NCBI GenBank assembly: GCA_020637895.1
Contig: JACKJP010000002.1
Location: 558,001 to 622,000, forward strand
DNA from: Rhodobiaceae bacterium
Lineage (GTDB): Bacteria > Pseudomonadota > Alphaproteobacteria > Rhizobiales > Tepidamorphaceae
DNA: 64,000 nt
Direction of reading: 5' to 3'
The position numbers and the translations under genes are program-made. This document shows, piece after piece, positions 1 to 7,628 of the stretch. Below the pieces are notes generated by a model, which saw only the letters and a program-made list of their open reading frames with translations, had not been told where the DNA came from and did no database searches. The stretch's first letter is position 1, and each line of letters starts with the position of its first letter.

Positions 1-21
1 GCGAGAAAATTTGGACAGGAT

Positions 22-927
22 GTGCTTTCTCTTGCGAGGGAGGTGTCGCGTTATCTTGATCTGAGCCGCCTGGAAGGAATTGTTATCGGCTGGGACTATG
101 CTGAAGCGCTCGCAAGCGTCGATCAGGGAGAAGGCGTGCCGCCAACTGCTCCGACCGCCAACGAATATGGTCAAGGTGGCGCGATGGCAATGCATGTAGT
201 CCGCGACGACGAGATTTGGAGCGTTGTAGTGATCTGGACCGCCTTAGTGCGTCAGCTAAGTCAGACCAAACAGCCCGAGCACCAATTGGCCCTCCAGACC
301 TTTGTCCACGAGTTGGTTCACGTCAATGATCTTAGGTTATTCACTCGAACCTATCCTGGTGGTTGGCGTGCGGCAAAACCTAGGGATGGTAGAGATGCCA
401 ACCTGCAGCCAATCGTACACCCTTGCCAATCCGAATACTCAGCGCAACGCCGTGCCGCTTGGGCGGCGCCCGAACATGGTCTTGCCCTCCTAGACATGCT
501 GGGTGACGCGATGAAGGACGTAGACGGGCAAATCCGATCCGCACGCGTCAGCTACCGCCGACATGGAGACCTTGATCGGTACTGGTCTGTTGTGGTCCAG
601 CGGCTTACGTTCCTATTCCAAGCGATCGGATATGGCCTCGGTCACGCGGATTGGGTAGAGGCCAAAGCTAAAGAACATCCCGAACTCGCCGCGCGCTACC
701 GCGCGAAGCTTGCCGATCTTGCTGGCTTTCCGTCTGGATGGATGCTTGACGCTTGTCGGGACGCAGTCAAACCATTCTTTGAGCTCGAACAATGGGTCGA
801 TATGAATATCTATGATCCCTTGATCGAAGTATTGGAGCGGCTCCTAAATCAGAATGGGATGTACACCAGAGCACACGGCGATGGCATCTATGTGTACATG
901 CCCTACACGGGACTACACGATTTGTAG
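22..927 (+). CDS. Putative zinc metalloprotein with HExxH motif, island cargo (possibly 5'-truncated)
   Basis: A 301-residue soluble protein of unknown family. The sequence shows HELVH followed by ND at about residue 92, the zinc-binding and catalytic signature of gluzincin-like metallopeptidases, and a Glu in SEYSAQRRA about 40 residues later that could be the third zinc ligand. No signal peptide or membrane segment is visible. A GTG start is used here, but the frame stays open to the window edge, so the true start may lie upstream. It sits at the outer part of the tRNA-Phe island with a TraG-like ATPase gene downstream. A proteolytic role is inference from the motif only. Confidence 0.6.
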   Translation: MLSLAREVSRYLDLSRLEGIVIGWDYAEALASVDQGEGVPPTAPTANEYGQGGAMAMHVVRDDEIWSVVVIWTALVRQLSQTKQPEHQLALQTFVHELVHVNDLRLFTRTYPGGWRAAKPRDGRDANLQPIVHPCQSEYSAQRRAAWAAPEHGLALLDMLGDAMKDVDGQIRSARVSYRRHGDLDRYWSVVVQRLTFLFQAIGYGLGHADWVEAKAKEHPELAARYRAKLADLAGFPSGWMLDACRDAVKPFFELEQWVDMNIYDPLIEVLERLLNQNGMYTRAHGDGIYVYMPYTGLHDL

Positions 928-1015
928 GTAGTAGGCGCAGACAGAGTGGATACCCAGCTAGGCGGAAGGAGGTGTGCGGCCTATAGGCACCTATCGACCC
1001 CCCACCCGCTTATTG

Positions 1016-1171
1016 TCACCAACGTTTGGGGTCACGGCGAAGCGCTGCGTGGAGCTGAATCATGTCATTTGCGATCACTCGTATTTCATCGATAGTGACC
1101 GCCTCACCGAACTCTACCTCAAATAATAGTCGGAGTTCTTCGACCGCGTGATCAGAGAGCCCAGATTTCAT
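1016..1171 (-). CDS. Small acidic helical protein divergent from the TraG-like ATPase
   Basis: A 51-residue protein starting at the ATG that reads MKSGLSDHAVEEL. A longer reading from 1252 would run into the divergent ATPase gene, so the short start is preferred. It is acidic and predicted helical, with a pattern of the kind EEL.LLFEVEFGE...DEI found in small proteins encoded beside conjugative-type ATPases. It and the ATPase gene start from a shared 107-base intergenic region, which suggests joint expression or a functional pair. No function can be assigned. Confidence 0.5.
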   Translation of the reverse strand: MKSGLSDHAVEELRLLFEVEFGEAVTIDEIRVIANDMIQLHAALRRDPKRW

Positions 1172-1278
1172 CGGACTCAGTCTAAGGATCGCATTGAAAG
1201 GCGAAAGACTCGTCGCCAAGCGGAATTGAAATGCGGGGCACCCTATCCGCATCTGTTCGCCAACATCACACTAGCGCG

Positions 1279-2481
1279 ATGGAATTCCCAAATGAGGCGA
1301 TCACGGTTCTTGGGGTGACCAATGGCCGAGAGCCAAAGAAGCAATTCGGAATCAAACAGGCAGATCGCCTATTTCATCACTACATCATCGGACAAACCGG
1401 TACCGGCAAGTCGACGCTCATGCTCAACATGGCGATGCAAGACCTTGAGCAGGGTCGCGGCTTCTGCCTCATCGATCCGCACGGTGATCTTGCCAGATCG
1501 CTCGCGCGCACAGCTGGCGACCGCTGTCTCTACTGGGACGCAGCCGATCCCGCGTGCCCCTATGGGTACAACCCGCTGAGCTATGTCGCCGCAAGCTACC
1601 GTCCGCTTGTTGCTTCCGGCCTGATCGACACCCTCAAAAAGCAGTGGGCTGATGCGTGGGGCGCTCGAATGGAGCACCTGCTGCGATACTGCCTTCTCGC
1701 GCTATTGGAGCAGCCATTCTCATCGCTGCAAGACATCATGCCGATGTTCCTAGACAAGGACTTTCGGCGTGGGGTGCTCTCTTCAGTCAAGGATCCGATG
1801 GTCCGGCAGTTTTGGACGAGCGAGTTCCCGAAAATGAACTACAAGACAGCGGTCGATGGTGTGGCGCCGATCGCCAACAAGCTCGGCGCCTTCCTAGCGC
1901 ATCCGGTGGTCCGCAAGGCTGTCTGCGAGCCAGAACAGCCGCTCCGCTTCCGGCGGATCATGGACGACGGCAAATCGTTGATCGTCAACCTGGCGAAGGG
2001 TCGGCTCGGCGCGGATATCTCAAATATTCTGGGTGGGCTTGTTGTGTCCAGTATCGCACATGCTGCCTATAGCCGGCAGGACATCCAAGAGAATGAGCGG
2101 CGACCATACATCTTATATGTCGATGAATTCCAGTCGTTCACCAGCGCAGTGTTCGCGGAGATGCTGTCTGAGCTGCGCAAGCACCGGTTGGGCCTTGTCT
2201 TGGCGCATCAGTTCACATCTCAGCTTGATACCGACGTGTTCGAAGCAGTTGTCGGCAACGTAGGAACGCTCTCCGCATTTCGCCTAGGAGCGACTGATGC
2301 TGCTGTCTTGGCTAAGCAGTTTGGTGCAGACATTCCAGGAGTCCGAGATCTTCTCGATCTACCAAACCACGGGATGTATCTGAGGCTTATGATCGATGAG
2401 CAACGCAGCATGCCTTTCTTGGCAAGATCGATGCACGGAAAGCCGAATGATTGCAGCAACGCGAGACGGAATGATGCTTAG
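1279..2481 (+). CDS. TraG/TraD-HerA-like DNA-translocating ATPase
   Basis: About 400 residues from the ATG that reads MEFPNEAI; an upstream in-frame ATG at 1231 is also possible. The Walker A loop GQTGTGKST is near residues 38-46, directly followed by a DPHGDLA motif, and the Walker B strand YILYVDEFQS is near residue 280. This arrangement is that of type IV coupling proteins and HerA-like hexameric DNA pumps. No N-terminal membrane segments are visible, so it resembles the soluble cytoplasmic members carried on integrative elements rather than full TraD/VirD4. In the island it may serve element mobilisation or a defence-type system; relaxase and pilus genes are not seen in the window. Confidence 0.8.
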   Translation: MEFPNEAITVLGVTNGREPKKQFGIKQADRLFHHYIIGQTGTGKSTLMLNMAMQDLEQGRGFCLIDPHGDLARSLARTAGDRCLYWDAADPACPYGYNPLSYVAASYRPLVASGLIDTLKKQWADAWGARMEHLLRYCLLALLEQPFSSLQDIMPMFLDKDFRRGVLSSVKDPMVRQFWTSEFPKMNYKTAVDGVAPIANKLGAFLAHPVVRKAVCEPEQPLRFRRIMDDGKSLIVNLAKGRLGADISNILGGLVVSSIAHAAYSRQDIQENERRPYILYVDEFQSFTSAVFAEMLSELRKHRLGLVLAHQFTSQLDTDVFEAVVGNVGTLSAFRLGATDAAVLAKQFGADIPGVRDLLDLPNHGMYLRLMIDEQRSMPFLARSMHGKPNDCSNARRNDA

Positions 2482-2596
2482 GTGAGCATTAGAAACAGCA
2501 TCGATCACTTCGTCTCGTAGAGATGCTATCTGGCAATCAGTTCATTACAGTCGCTGGATCACATGATACTCGGAACTTGCGCCGTTCTATACGATG

Positions 2597-3031
2597 TCAT
2601 CGTTCAAAAATTTGCATGATATCTTTCTCGGGAACATGCAAATGTGATACGCGTGGATCGCAATAATGCCTACCACGGCGCACTTTGCCGCGAACAAATT
2701 CCAGAACTATAACCTCAGGGGTTACAAATTTACTATAACTCCCATCGCTTTGCTGTGACGGATACGATTCCACAACCTCTATCATTACGACGTCACTGTT
2801 CGAAATAACGTTCTTAATATGATATTCCCTTCCTATAATATCGTATATTGGCTCAAAATCCTCCTCTTCAACACCCCTGTGCTCGGGAAACTTATTTCCG
2901 TATTTATCGACATACATCCAAGTCATAGAATACTTTGGATGCAACTTCTTCAAGGCCTCTGTCAGATTTCCAGAGGCCTCGTCATCTAGCAAACTCAGAG
3001 CGATATTTTTATTTTTATACTCTTCCCCCAT
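2597..3031 (-). CDS. NTF2/SnoaL-like small protein, AT-rich island cargo
   Basis: A 144-residue protein without signal peptide. The order of a helical N-terminus (EALKKLHPKYSM) and then a strand-rich part ending in VIVLEFVRGKVRRGRHYCDPR is typical of the nuclear transport factor 2 / SnoaL fold (my reading of the pattern, no search was run). It lies 19 bases after the end of the 225-residue gene on the same strand, so the two probably form an operon. The gene is clearly richer in A+T than the chromosomal genes, which points to recent transfer. NTF2-fold proteins often serve as small enzymes or as immunity proteins; which applies here is unknown. Confidence 0.6.
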   Translation of the reverse strand: MGEEYKNKNIALSLLDDEASGNLTEALKKLHPKYSMTWMYVDKYGNKFPEHRGVEEEDFEPIYDIIGREYHIKNVISNSDVVMIEVVESYPSQQSDGSYSKFVTPEVIVLEFVRGKVRRGRHYCDPRVSHLHVPEKDIMQIFER

Positions 3032-3050
3032 ATATACATATTAACATATA

Positions 3051-3728
3051 TCAAGCTATTCGCAATTTAGATAAATTTCTAGAAATTGAAGGATATTCGT
3101 TAAATTTGTACCAAATTTCTGTCGAAAAAATACTAGATGCAAGAAAACGCTCTCCAAACCAGTGCCATTTCTGATATAGCTTTGCGAATTCTTTCTTGAA
3201 ATTTCCCGGTCCGTTCATTTCGATATTTTTTTCCAATTCACCGCTTAAAATTAAGATATCTATATTTTCAATTTTTGACAATAAAGCTTCTGTCAACTCA
3301 CTAAGTTCTTCTATACTATCTATAATTTTATTTAGAGCGCCAAAAAATCCTTTCTTTTTGTTCCATTCTACAACATCTCCCCACGCATCTCTACTTACAA
3401 TTCCATCGCGCTCTAAGGCAGTCCCCATACTTACAAAATCTAACGTCTTGAACGGTGGCAAATCTACATATTTATCGGCAATCATCTGATCAAAAAGTTT
3501 TGAGCACGAAATTTTTGTTTCTGATAGGGCCATTATAGACTTTTCTAATTCAGATTTTAATTTAAATGCTTCACCTACGTCTCCGTCAAGTTCCGCAAGT
3601 ATGATGTCTTCAAGAGCCACATTGGCCAGCTCTAGGCTCGCTCGCGCGCAGCTGAGTGAACGAGATAGCTTCGTTGAATTCTTCAGATATCGATTGCATG
3701 GCTGATGATTCTGACCGCCCATGAGCAT
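3051..3728 (-). CDS. AT-rich helical hypothetical protein, island cargo
   Basis: A 225-residue, mostly helical protein that I do not recognise. Long amphipathic stretches with many E, K, L and I suggest coiled coil in residues 30-85 and 130-170, and the C-terminal third is aromatic-rich (WHWFGERF). It has no signal peptide or clear membrane helix. Its AT-rich composition is the most deviant in the window together with its downstream partner, 19 bases away. The start is uncertain, since the N-terminal 25 residues are less convincing than the rest. A two-gene cargo module such as a toxin with a protective partner is one possibility, but nothing in the sequence proves it. Confidence 0.55.
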   Translation of the reverse strand: MLMGGQNHQPCNRYLKNSTKLSRSLSCARASLELANVALEDIILAELDGDVGEAFKLKSELEKSIMALSETKISCSKLFDQMIADKYVDLPPFKTLDFVSMGTALERDGIVSRDAWGDVVEWNKKKGFFGALNKIIDSIEELSELTEALLSKIENIDILILSGELEKNIEMNGPGNFKKEFAKLYQKWHWFGERFLASSIFSTEIWYKFNEYPSISRNLSKLRIA

Positions 3729-3798
3729 GTTCCTTTCGCTTCGCTAGAATTAGGAAGTCACAACTTCCAGTTGGCCTTCAACCTACACTTTATGATGT

Positions 3799-5025
3799 CT
3801 ATCCTTGTTTCAGGCATTGATCATGACCGGACGCCGCTCCGACTGAAAGAGTTAAGTACTCCAAAAGCCCCGACCATTCTTGCATGAGCTTAACTCGCTG
3901 GTCCCAGTAAGTAGCCCGATTATAGATACGTCGGATGGCATTGCGATCTTGATGGGCCAAGACTGCCTCGATGACGTCTGGATCATAGCCGCGAGAGTTG
4001 AGGATGGAGCTCGCCGTCACGCGAAAGCCATGTGCGGTCACTTCGGCCGGGCCATAGCCCATTCGGCGCAACGCGGCATTGAACGCGTTCTCAGACAGGG
4101 GACGGTACTTTGATCGGATCGAGGGAAAGACTAGCGATCCTCCCTCGGACAATGGCCAGATAGCCCGCAGGATGGATAACGCCTGTTTCGACAGCGGGAC
4201 ATCATGGGGCTGGCGCATTTTCATACGTTCAGCCGGAATGCGCCACACGGCGTTGTCGAGATCGAATTCGGATCGGACCGCGCCGCGTACTTCCCCAGGG
4301 CGGACGCAGGTCAGTATCAGAAATTTCAATGCGGCTGTGATCGTCGGCCAGCCGTCATACTCGTCGATCGCCTGCAACAGCTTCCCGAATTCTCGCTCAT
4401 CGGTAATCGCTGCACGTCCGACTACTTGCGGCGACAAGAGCGCGCCGCGCAGTGGTTCTGTAGGATCGGTGTCTGCACGCAGCGTCACGATCGCATGGCG
4501 GAAGACTGTGCCAATCACGCCACGCAGGCGGCGAGCGGTCTCGCGACGGCCCGTCTTTTCGATCTTTCTGAGCAGGTCCAGAATCTCTGCCGGATGGATG
4601 TCTCGCACCGGTCTGCCGCCGATCGGCGAGGCAAGGTCTTTCAGTAGCCAACGCGTCTTGGCCAACGTAGCTGGCGCTGCACCGCCCGCTTCCATGCGTT
4701 CGAGGTATTCGTCAGCAATCAGCCCAAATGTCTGTCGGGCGGCTGTCTCAGCCGCGATCTTGTCGAGCTTTTTCTTTGCGCCGGGGTCAGCACCATCGAG
4801 CAGCAGCCGCTTTGCCTCATCACGCCGGGCTCTCGCGTCGGCGATGGAAAGGAGCGGATACGGTCCAAAGGATAGAAGCTTCTCTTTCCCTCCAAAGCGG
4901 TATTTCAGTCGCCAAAGCTTCGATCCGGTAGGCTGAACCAGAATATGCAACCCCCCGCTGTCCGAAAGCTTGTATGCCTTCTCGCGGGGCTTGGCTTTGC
5001 GTAGAGCGAATTCGGTCAGTGCCAT
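3799..5025 (-). CDS. int: P4-type tyrosine site-specific integrase
   Basis: A 408-residue integrase from the ATG reading MALTEFALRKAKP; a TTG at 5040 is an alternative. It has an N-terminal DUF4102 arm-binding domain (about 1-90), a SAM-like core-binding domain (about 100-190) and a catalytic domain with Arg in CVRPGE (about 242), HGFR (about 332-335), His in LAHQ (about 358) and the nucleophile Tyr in IYNRA (about 368). The full catalytic set means it is probably active. It is encoded next to the 3' end of tRNA-Phe, the usual target of this family, and would integrate and excise the island to its left. GGGGGTA boxes overlap its start region and may control it. Confidence 0.93.
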   Translation of the reverse strand: MALTEFALRKAKPREKAYKLSDSGGLHILVQPTGSKLWRLKYRFGGKEKLLSFGPYPLLSIADARARRDEAKRLLLDGADPGAKKKLDKIAAETAARQTFGLIADEYLERMEAGGAAPATLAKTRWLLKDLASPIGGRPVRDIHPAEILDLLRKIEKTGRRETARRLRGVIGTVFRHAIVTLRADTDPTEPLRGALLSPQVVGRAAITDEREFGKLLQAIDEYDGWPTITAALKFLILTCVRPGEVRGAVRSEFDLDNAVWRIPAERMKMRQPHDVPLSKQALSILRAIWPLSEGGSLVFPSIRSKYRPLSENAFNAALRRMGYGPAEVTAHGFRVTASSILNSRGYDPDVIEAVLAHQDRNAIRRIYNRATYWDQRVKLMQEWSGLLEYLTLSVGAASGHDQCLKQG

Positions 5026-5100
5026 TGGGGGTACCGCCAATCTGCTTTGGGGGTAACACCCTGATACGATACCCCCATTTTCATGAGAAACAAGGGGTAT
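5025..5100. repeat. Four GGGGGTA-type boxes spaced 22-23 bases at the integrase start
   Basis: TTGGGGGTA occurs at 5025-5033 and 5047-5055, its inverse TACCCCCA at 5070-5077, and a shorter AGGGGTAT at 5093-5100. The centre-to-centre steps of 22-23 bases equal about two helical turns, so all boxes lie on one face of the DNA. The first overlaps the integrase start codon. They could be arm-type integrase sites, an excisionase array or an operator for the integrase promoter. Confidence 0.55.
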
Positions 5101-5130
5101 GCATGTGCAGCTATGCGCGAGTGGGTGAAA

Positions 5131-5158
5131 TTAAACCGCTGTATTTACGCGGTTTTTT
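5131..5158 (-). terminator. Hairpin terminator after tRNA-Phe, possibly bidirectional
   Basis: AAACCGC (5133-5139) pairs with GCGGTTT (5149-5155) around a 9-base loop, with T-rich sequence on both outer sides. It lies 35 bases past the tRNA-Phe 3' end on the minus strand and, on the plus strand, carries a run of six T. It may separate tRNA transcription from the island. Confidence 0.5.
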
Positions 5159-5189
5159 ATACGCTCGGTGATGCTATGAGAAGAGGTGA

Positions 5190-5265
5190 TGGTGCCCAGG
5201 GGCGGAATCGAACCACCGACACTGCGATTTTCAGTCGCATGCTCTACCAACTGAGCTACCTGGGC
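5190..5265 (-). tRNA. tRNA-Phe (GAA), island attachment gene
   Basis: The minus strand reads a complete 76-base tRNA with acceptor pairs GCCCAGG/CCTGGGC, D-arm AGCTCAG, anticodon loop CTGAAAA (anticodon GAA), T-loop GGTTCGATTCC and an encoded CCA at 5190-5192. The integrase gene lies on its 3' side, as expected when the 3' end of a tRNA is the attachment site. The tRNA is intact, so this is the junction where the tRNA was restored. The second repeat was not found in the 5 kb to the left. Confidence 0.95.
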
Positions 5266-5371
5266 ATCCGGCCGGCCGGAAGGCCGCGGCGACCGCGCCG
5301 TCAAGGGCGGGCCGGCGGTTTATAGGAGATATGACAGGCCCGTGCAAGCACCCGCGCCGCGTTGAGGCGAA

Positions 5372-5575
5372 CTAATCGTCCTCGCCCTCGCCGGGCATGG
5401 AATCGGCCTCGTCGGTGCGCTTGCCGGCAATGACATAGCTGCCGGAGAGCCAGCGGTTGAGATCGACATCGGCGCAGCGTCTGGAGCAGAACGGACGATA
5501 ATCCTCCGACTGCGGCTTGCCGCAGATCGGGCAGGCGGGCGCGGCGGTTTCTTCAGGTTCGGCAGATTGGGTCAT
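5372..5575 (-). CDS. yacG: DNA gyrase inhibitor YacG (zinc ribbon)
   Basis: A 67-residue protein from the ATG reading MTQSAEPEE; a longer frame to 5704 would overlap maf and lacks family features. It has the four zinc ligands CPICGK and CSRRC and the typical LNRWL segment followed by an acidic tail. YacG binds GyrB and inhibits gyrase. It follows maf by 40 bases on the same strand, a common alphaproteobacterial order. Confidence 0.9.
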   Translation of the reverse strand: MTQSAEPEETAAPACPICGKPQSEDYRPFCSRRCADVDLNRWLSGSYVIAGKRTDEADSMPGEGEDD

Positions 5576-5615
5576 GGTGACAGACTGGCGTGCCGGGCGG
5601 CGCGCCGCAAGGCCG

Positions 5616-6242
5616 TCAGGCCGGCATGTTGAGCCAGCCATGGGTGACGGGGAAGCCCTCGCCGGCCAGAAGCTGCATGGTCTCGTATAGCGGCAGGCCG
5701 ACAACGGAGCTGTAGGAGCCGATCAGCTTGACGACGAAAGAGCCGGCGATGCCCTGGATGGCATAGCCGCCGGCCTTGCCGCGCCATTCGCCGGAGGCGA
5801 GATAGCCTTCGATCTCCTGCCGCGAGAGGCGCTTGAAGCGCACACGCGTCTCCACCAGTTTCTGGCGGATCGCGCCCTTGGGCGTCACGAGGCAGATGGA
5901 GGTGTAGACGCGGTGATTGCGGCCCGATAGCAGGCGCAGCGTCGTTGCCGCCTCTTCCAGCGCCTCGGTCTTGGGCAGCACGCGGCGGCCGACGCAGACC
6001 ACCGTATCGGCGGTGAGGATGTAGGCGTTGCGCAGGCGCTCGTCGCGCTTTCCCGCGTGTATGGCGACTTCGGCCTTGGTGCGCGAAAGGCGCTTGGCGA
6101 GCGTGCGCGGCAATTCGCCCTTGATGTGCGTTTCGTCGATGGAGGCCGGCCAGAGAAGATCGGGCTCGATGCCGACCTGCTGGAGAAGGGCAAGACGGCG
6201 CGGCGAACCGCTGGCAAGGACGATCGGGGGACGCGCGGACAT
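5616..6242 (-). CDS. maf: Maf-family nucleoside triphosphate pyrophosphatase
   Basis: A 208-residue cytoplasmic protein from the ATG reading MSARPPIVL, preceded by an AGGTGAAGG ribosome site. The hallmark N-terminal LASGSPRR loop for phosphate binding is at residues 8-16, followed by DETH, the central ILTADTVV and the C-terminal YAIQGIAGSFV motif. Maf proteins hydrolyse non-canonical or excess nucleoside triphosphates and affect septum formation. A strong terminator just upstream separates it from infA, so maf-yacG probably has its own promoter. Confidence 0.92.
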   Translation of the reverse strand: MSARPPIVLASGSPRRLALLQQVGIEPDLLWPASIDETHIKGELPRTLAKRLSRTKAEVAIHAGKRDERLRNAYILTADTVVCVGRRVLPKTEALEEAATTLRLLSGRNHRVYTSICLVTPKGAIRQKLVETRVRFKRLSRQEIEGYLASGEWRGKAGGYAIQGIAGSFVVKLIGSYSSVVGLPLYETMQLLAGEGFPVTHGWLNMPA

Positions 6243-6261
6243 CGGACCTTCACCTCTTCTC

Positions 6262-6285
6262 AAAAAAAGTCCGCCTCAGGCGGAC
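6262..6285 (-). terminator. Rho-independent terminator after infA
   Basis: On the minus strand GTCCGCC TGA GGCGGAC is followed at once by seven T (the A-run at 6262-6268). The stem is 7 perfect base pairs with a 3-base loop. It lies 60 bases past the infA stop. Confidence 0.88.
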
Positions 6286-6344
6286 GGCGCGTCAAACATC
6301 GGTTCCTGAAAAGCGGGCATGCGGCGCCGGGCGCCGGCAACGCC

Positions 6345-6563
6345 TCACTTGAAGCGGTAGGTGATGCGCCCCTTGGTCAGATCGTAGGGTGTCATCTCAA
6401 CCTGCACCTTGTCGCCGGCAAGAACGCGAATGCGGTTCTTGCGCATGCGGCCGGCGGTGTGGGCGACGATCTCGTGCCCGTTTTCCAGCTTCACGCGGAA
6501 CGTCGCGTTGGGCAGAAGCTCGACGACGACGCCGGGAAATTCCAGGAGTTCTTCCTTGGCCAT
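6345..6563 (-). CDS. infA: Translation initiation factor IF-1
   Basis: A 72-residue S1/OB-fold protein of exactly the family length. It begins MAKEELLEFPGVV and contains the conserved GRMRKNRIRVLAGDKV segment and the C-terminal LTKGRITYR. IF-1 binds the ribosomal A site during initiation together with IF-2 and IF-3. It has its own strong terminator downstream. The upstream phosphatase gene ends with a separate hairpin, so infA is probably transcribed alone. Confidence 0.97.
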   Translation of the reverse strand: MAKEELLEFPGVVVELLPNATFRVKLENGHEIVAHTAGRMRKNRIRVLAGDKVQVEMTPYDLTKGRITYRFK

Positions 6564-6646
6564 GTATACCTATAGTCTTGGGTGCCTCTTTAAAGCTGCC
6601 CGCAAGGTCTTGGCCCCGCAGGCAGGCGGCGGCAACCTAACCGAAA

Positions 6647-6681
6647 GCGAAACAAAAGGAAACCGGGCAAATCGGCCGGTT
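6647..6681 (-). terminator. Probable terminator of the murA-side gene run, before infA
   Basis: On the minus strand AACCGG (comp. 6681-6676) pairs with CCGGTT (comp. 6666-6661) and is followed by TCCTTTTGTTT. The stem is short and the U-tract interrupted, so confidence is moderate. It lies a few bases past the low-Mr phosphatase stop at 6689. Confidence 0.5.
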
Positions 6682-6688
6682 GCAGGGC

Positions 6689-7138
6689 TCAATGGGTCGC
6701 CGGCGGCGCCCATGCGAAACGACGGCGGATACGGGTTTCCAGCGCATCGCGCACGCGGCGATAGGCATCGAGGCGCGCATCGCGCGAGCCGTGCTCGGTA
6801 GATGGGTCCTCGGTCGGCCAGTATTCGACATCGGCGGCCAGCGTGCGGGTCATTTCCAGCGCCTTGTGGTGCGCCTCCGGGGCCAGCGTGATGATGAGGT
6901 CGAACGAGGTATCGCCAAGCTCTTCCAGCGAAATCGGCTGGTGGCCGGCAATATCGGCGCCCACCTCGTCCATGACGGCGGCGGCAAACCCGTCCGGCTC
7001 GCCATGGCGCACGCCGGCGGAGGCGATGTAGACGCCGCTAGGAAAATGCAGCTTCATCAGGGCGGCGGCCATGGGCGAACGGATCGAGTTCAGCCCGCAC
7101 ACAAACAGAACCGATTGCGGCGGCTTGCCCGGCTCCAT
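6689..7138 (-). CDS. Low-molecular-weight protein-tyrosine phosphatase / arsenate reductase fold protein
   Basis: A 149-residue cytoplasmic protein with the phosphate loop C14-GLNSI-R20, the CX5R signature in the usual place near the N-terminus, followed by Ser, and the general-acid Asp in the TEDPS segment (D111). The family removes phosphate from phosphotyrosine or, in relatives, reduces arsenate; no arsenic genes are nearby. It starts one base after the stop of the UPF0262 gene, so translation is probably coupled. This position before infA is a conserved neighbourhood in rhizobia (from memory). Confidence 0.88.
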   Translation of the reverse strand: MEPGKPPQSVLFVCGLNSIRSPMAAALMKLHFPSGVYIASAGVRHGEPDGFAAAVMDEVGADIAGHQPISLEELGDTSFDLIITLAPEAHHKALEMTRTLAADVEYWPTEDPSTEHGSRDARLDAYRRVRDALETRIRRRFAWAPPATH

Positions 7139-7139
7139 C

Positions 7140-7628
7140 TCAGCCCTTCCAGTGGAGCACGCAGATCAGGGTGAAGAGGCGGCGGGCGGTATCGAAATCG
7201 ACGGTGATCTTGCCGGCAAGGCGCTCGATCAGCACGTTCGAGCCGTCGTTGTGGATCCCGCGGCGGCCCATGTCGATCGCCTCGATGCGGCTCGGGCTTG
7301 CCGTCTTGATGGCCTCAAAATAGCTCTCGCAGACCATGAAATAGTCGCGCACGATGCGCCGGAACGGCGTCAGCGAAAGGATATGGGTGACGAGCGTCTG
7401 CCCCTTCTCGTCGCCGATGTCGAGAACCAGCCGGTTCTCCTGGATCGACAGGTTCAGCGTATAGGGGCCGTCGTCGCGGTCATCGAGCGCGAAGCTGTTC
7501 TCCTCAAGCAGGTCGAAGATCGCGACCGCCCGCTCGTGTTCGATGTCGGGCGATGAACGGCCGATGCTTTTCTCGTCGAGATTGACGGCGACCAGCCGGT
7601 TACTCGGCTTTACCGCCTCCGCGCTCAT
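7140..7628 (-). CDS. UPF0262 family protein
   Basis: A 162-residue protein matching the alphaproteobacterial UPF0262 family: NRLVAVNLDEKSIGRSSPDIEHERAVAIFDL at the N-terminus (in pieces) and a conserved C-terminus with DMGRRGIHNDGS and FTLICVLHWKG. The function is unknown. The start overlaps the stop of the DUF2948 gene in an ATGA at 7625-7628. In many rhizobial genomes I recall hisD lying between these two genes; here they are fused tail to head without it. Confidence 0.9.
   Translation of the reverse strand: MSAEAVKPSNRLVAVNLDEKSIGRSSPDIEHERAVAIFDLLEENSFALDDRDDGPYTLNLSIQENRLVLDIGDEKGQTLVTHILSLTPFRRIVRDYFMVCESYFEAIKTASPSRIEAIDMGRRGIHNDGSNVLIERLAGKITVDFDTARRLFTLICVLHWKG

Noticed and set aside
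928..3800. Second attachment repeat of tRNA-Phe inside the island
   Set aside because: I looked for a copy of the tRNA 3' end and found none; it is probably left of the window.
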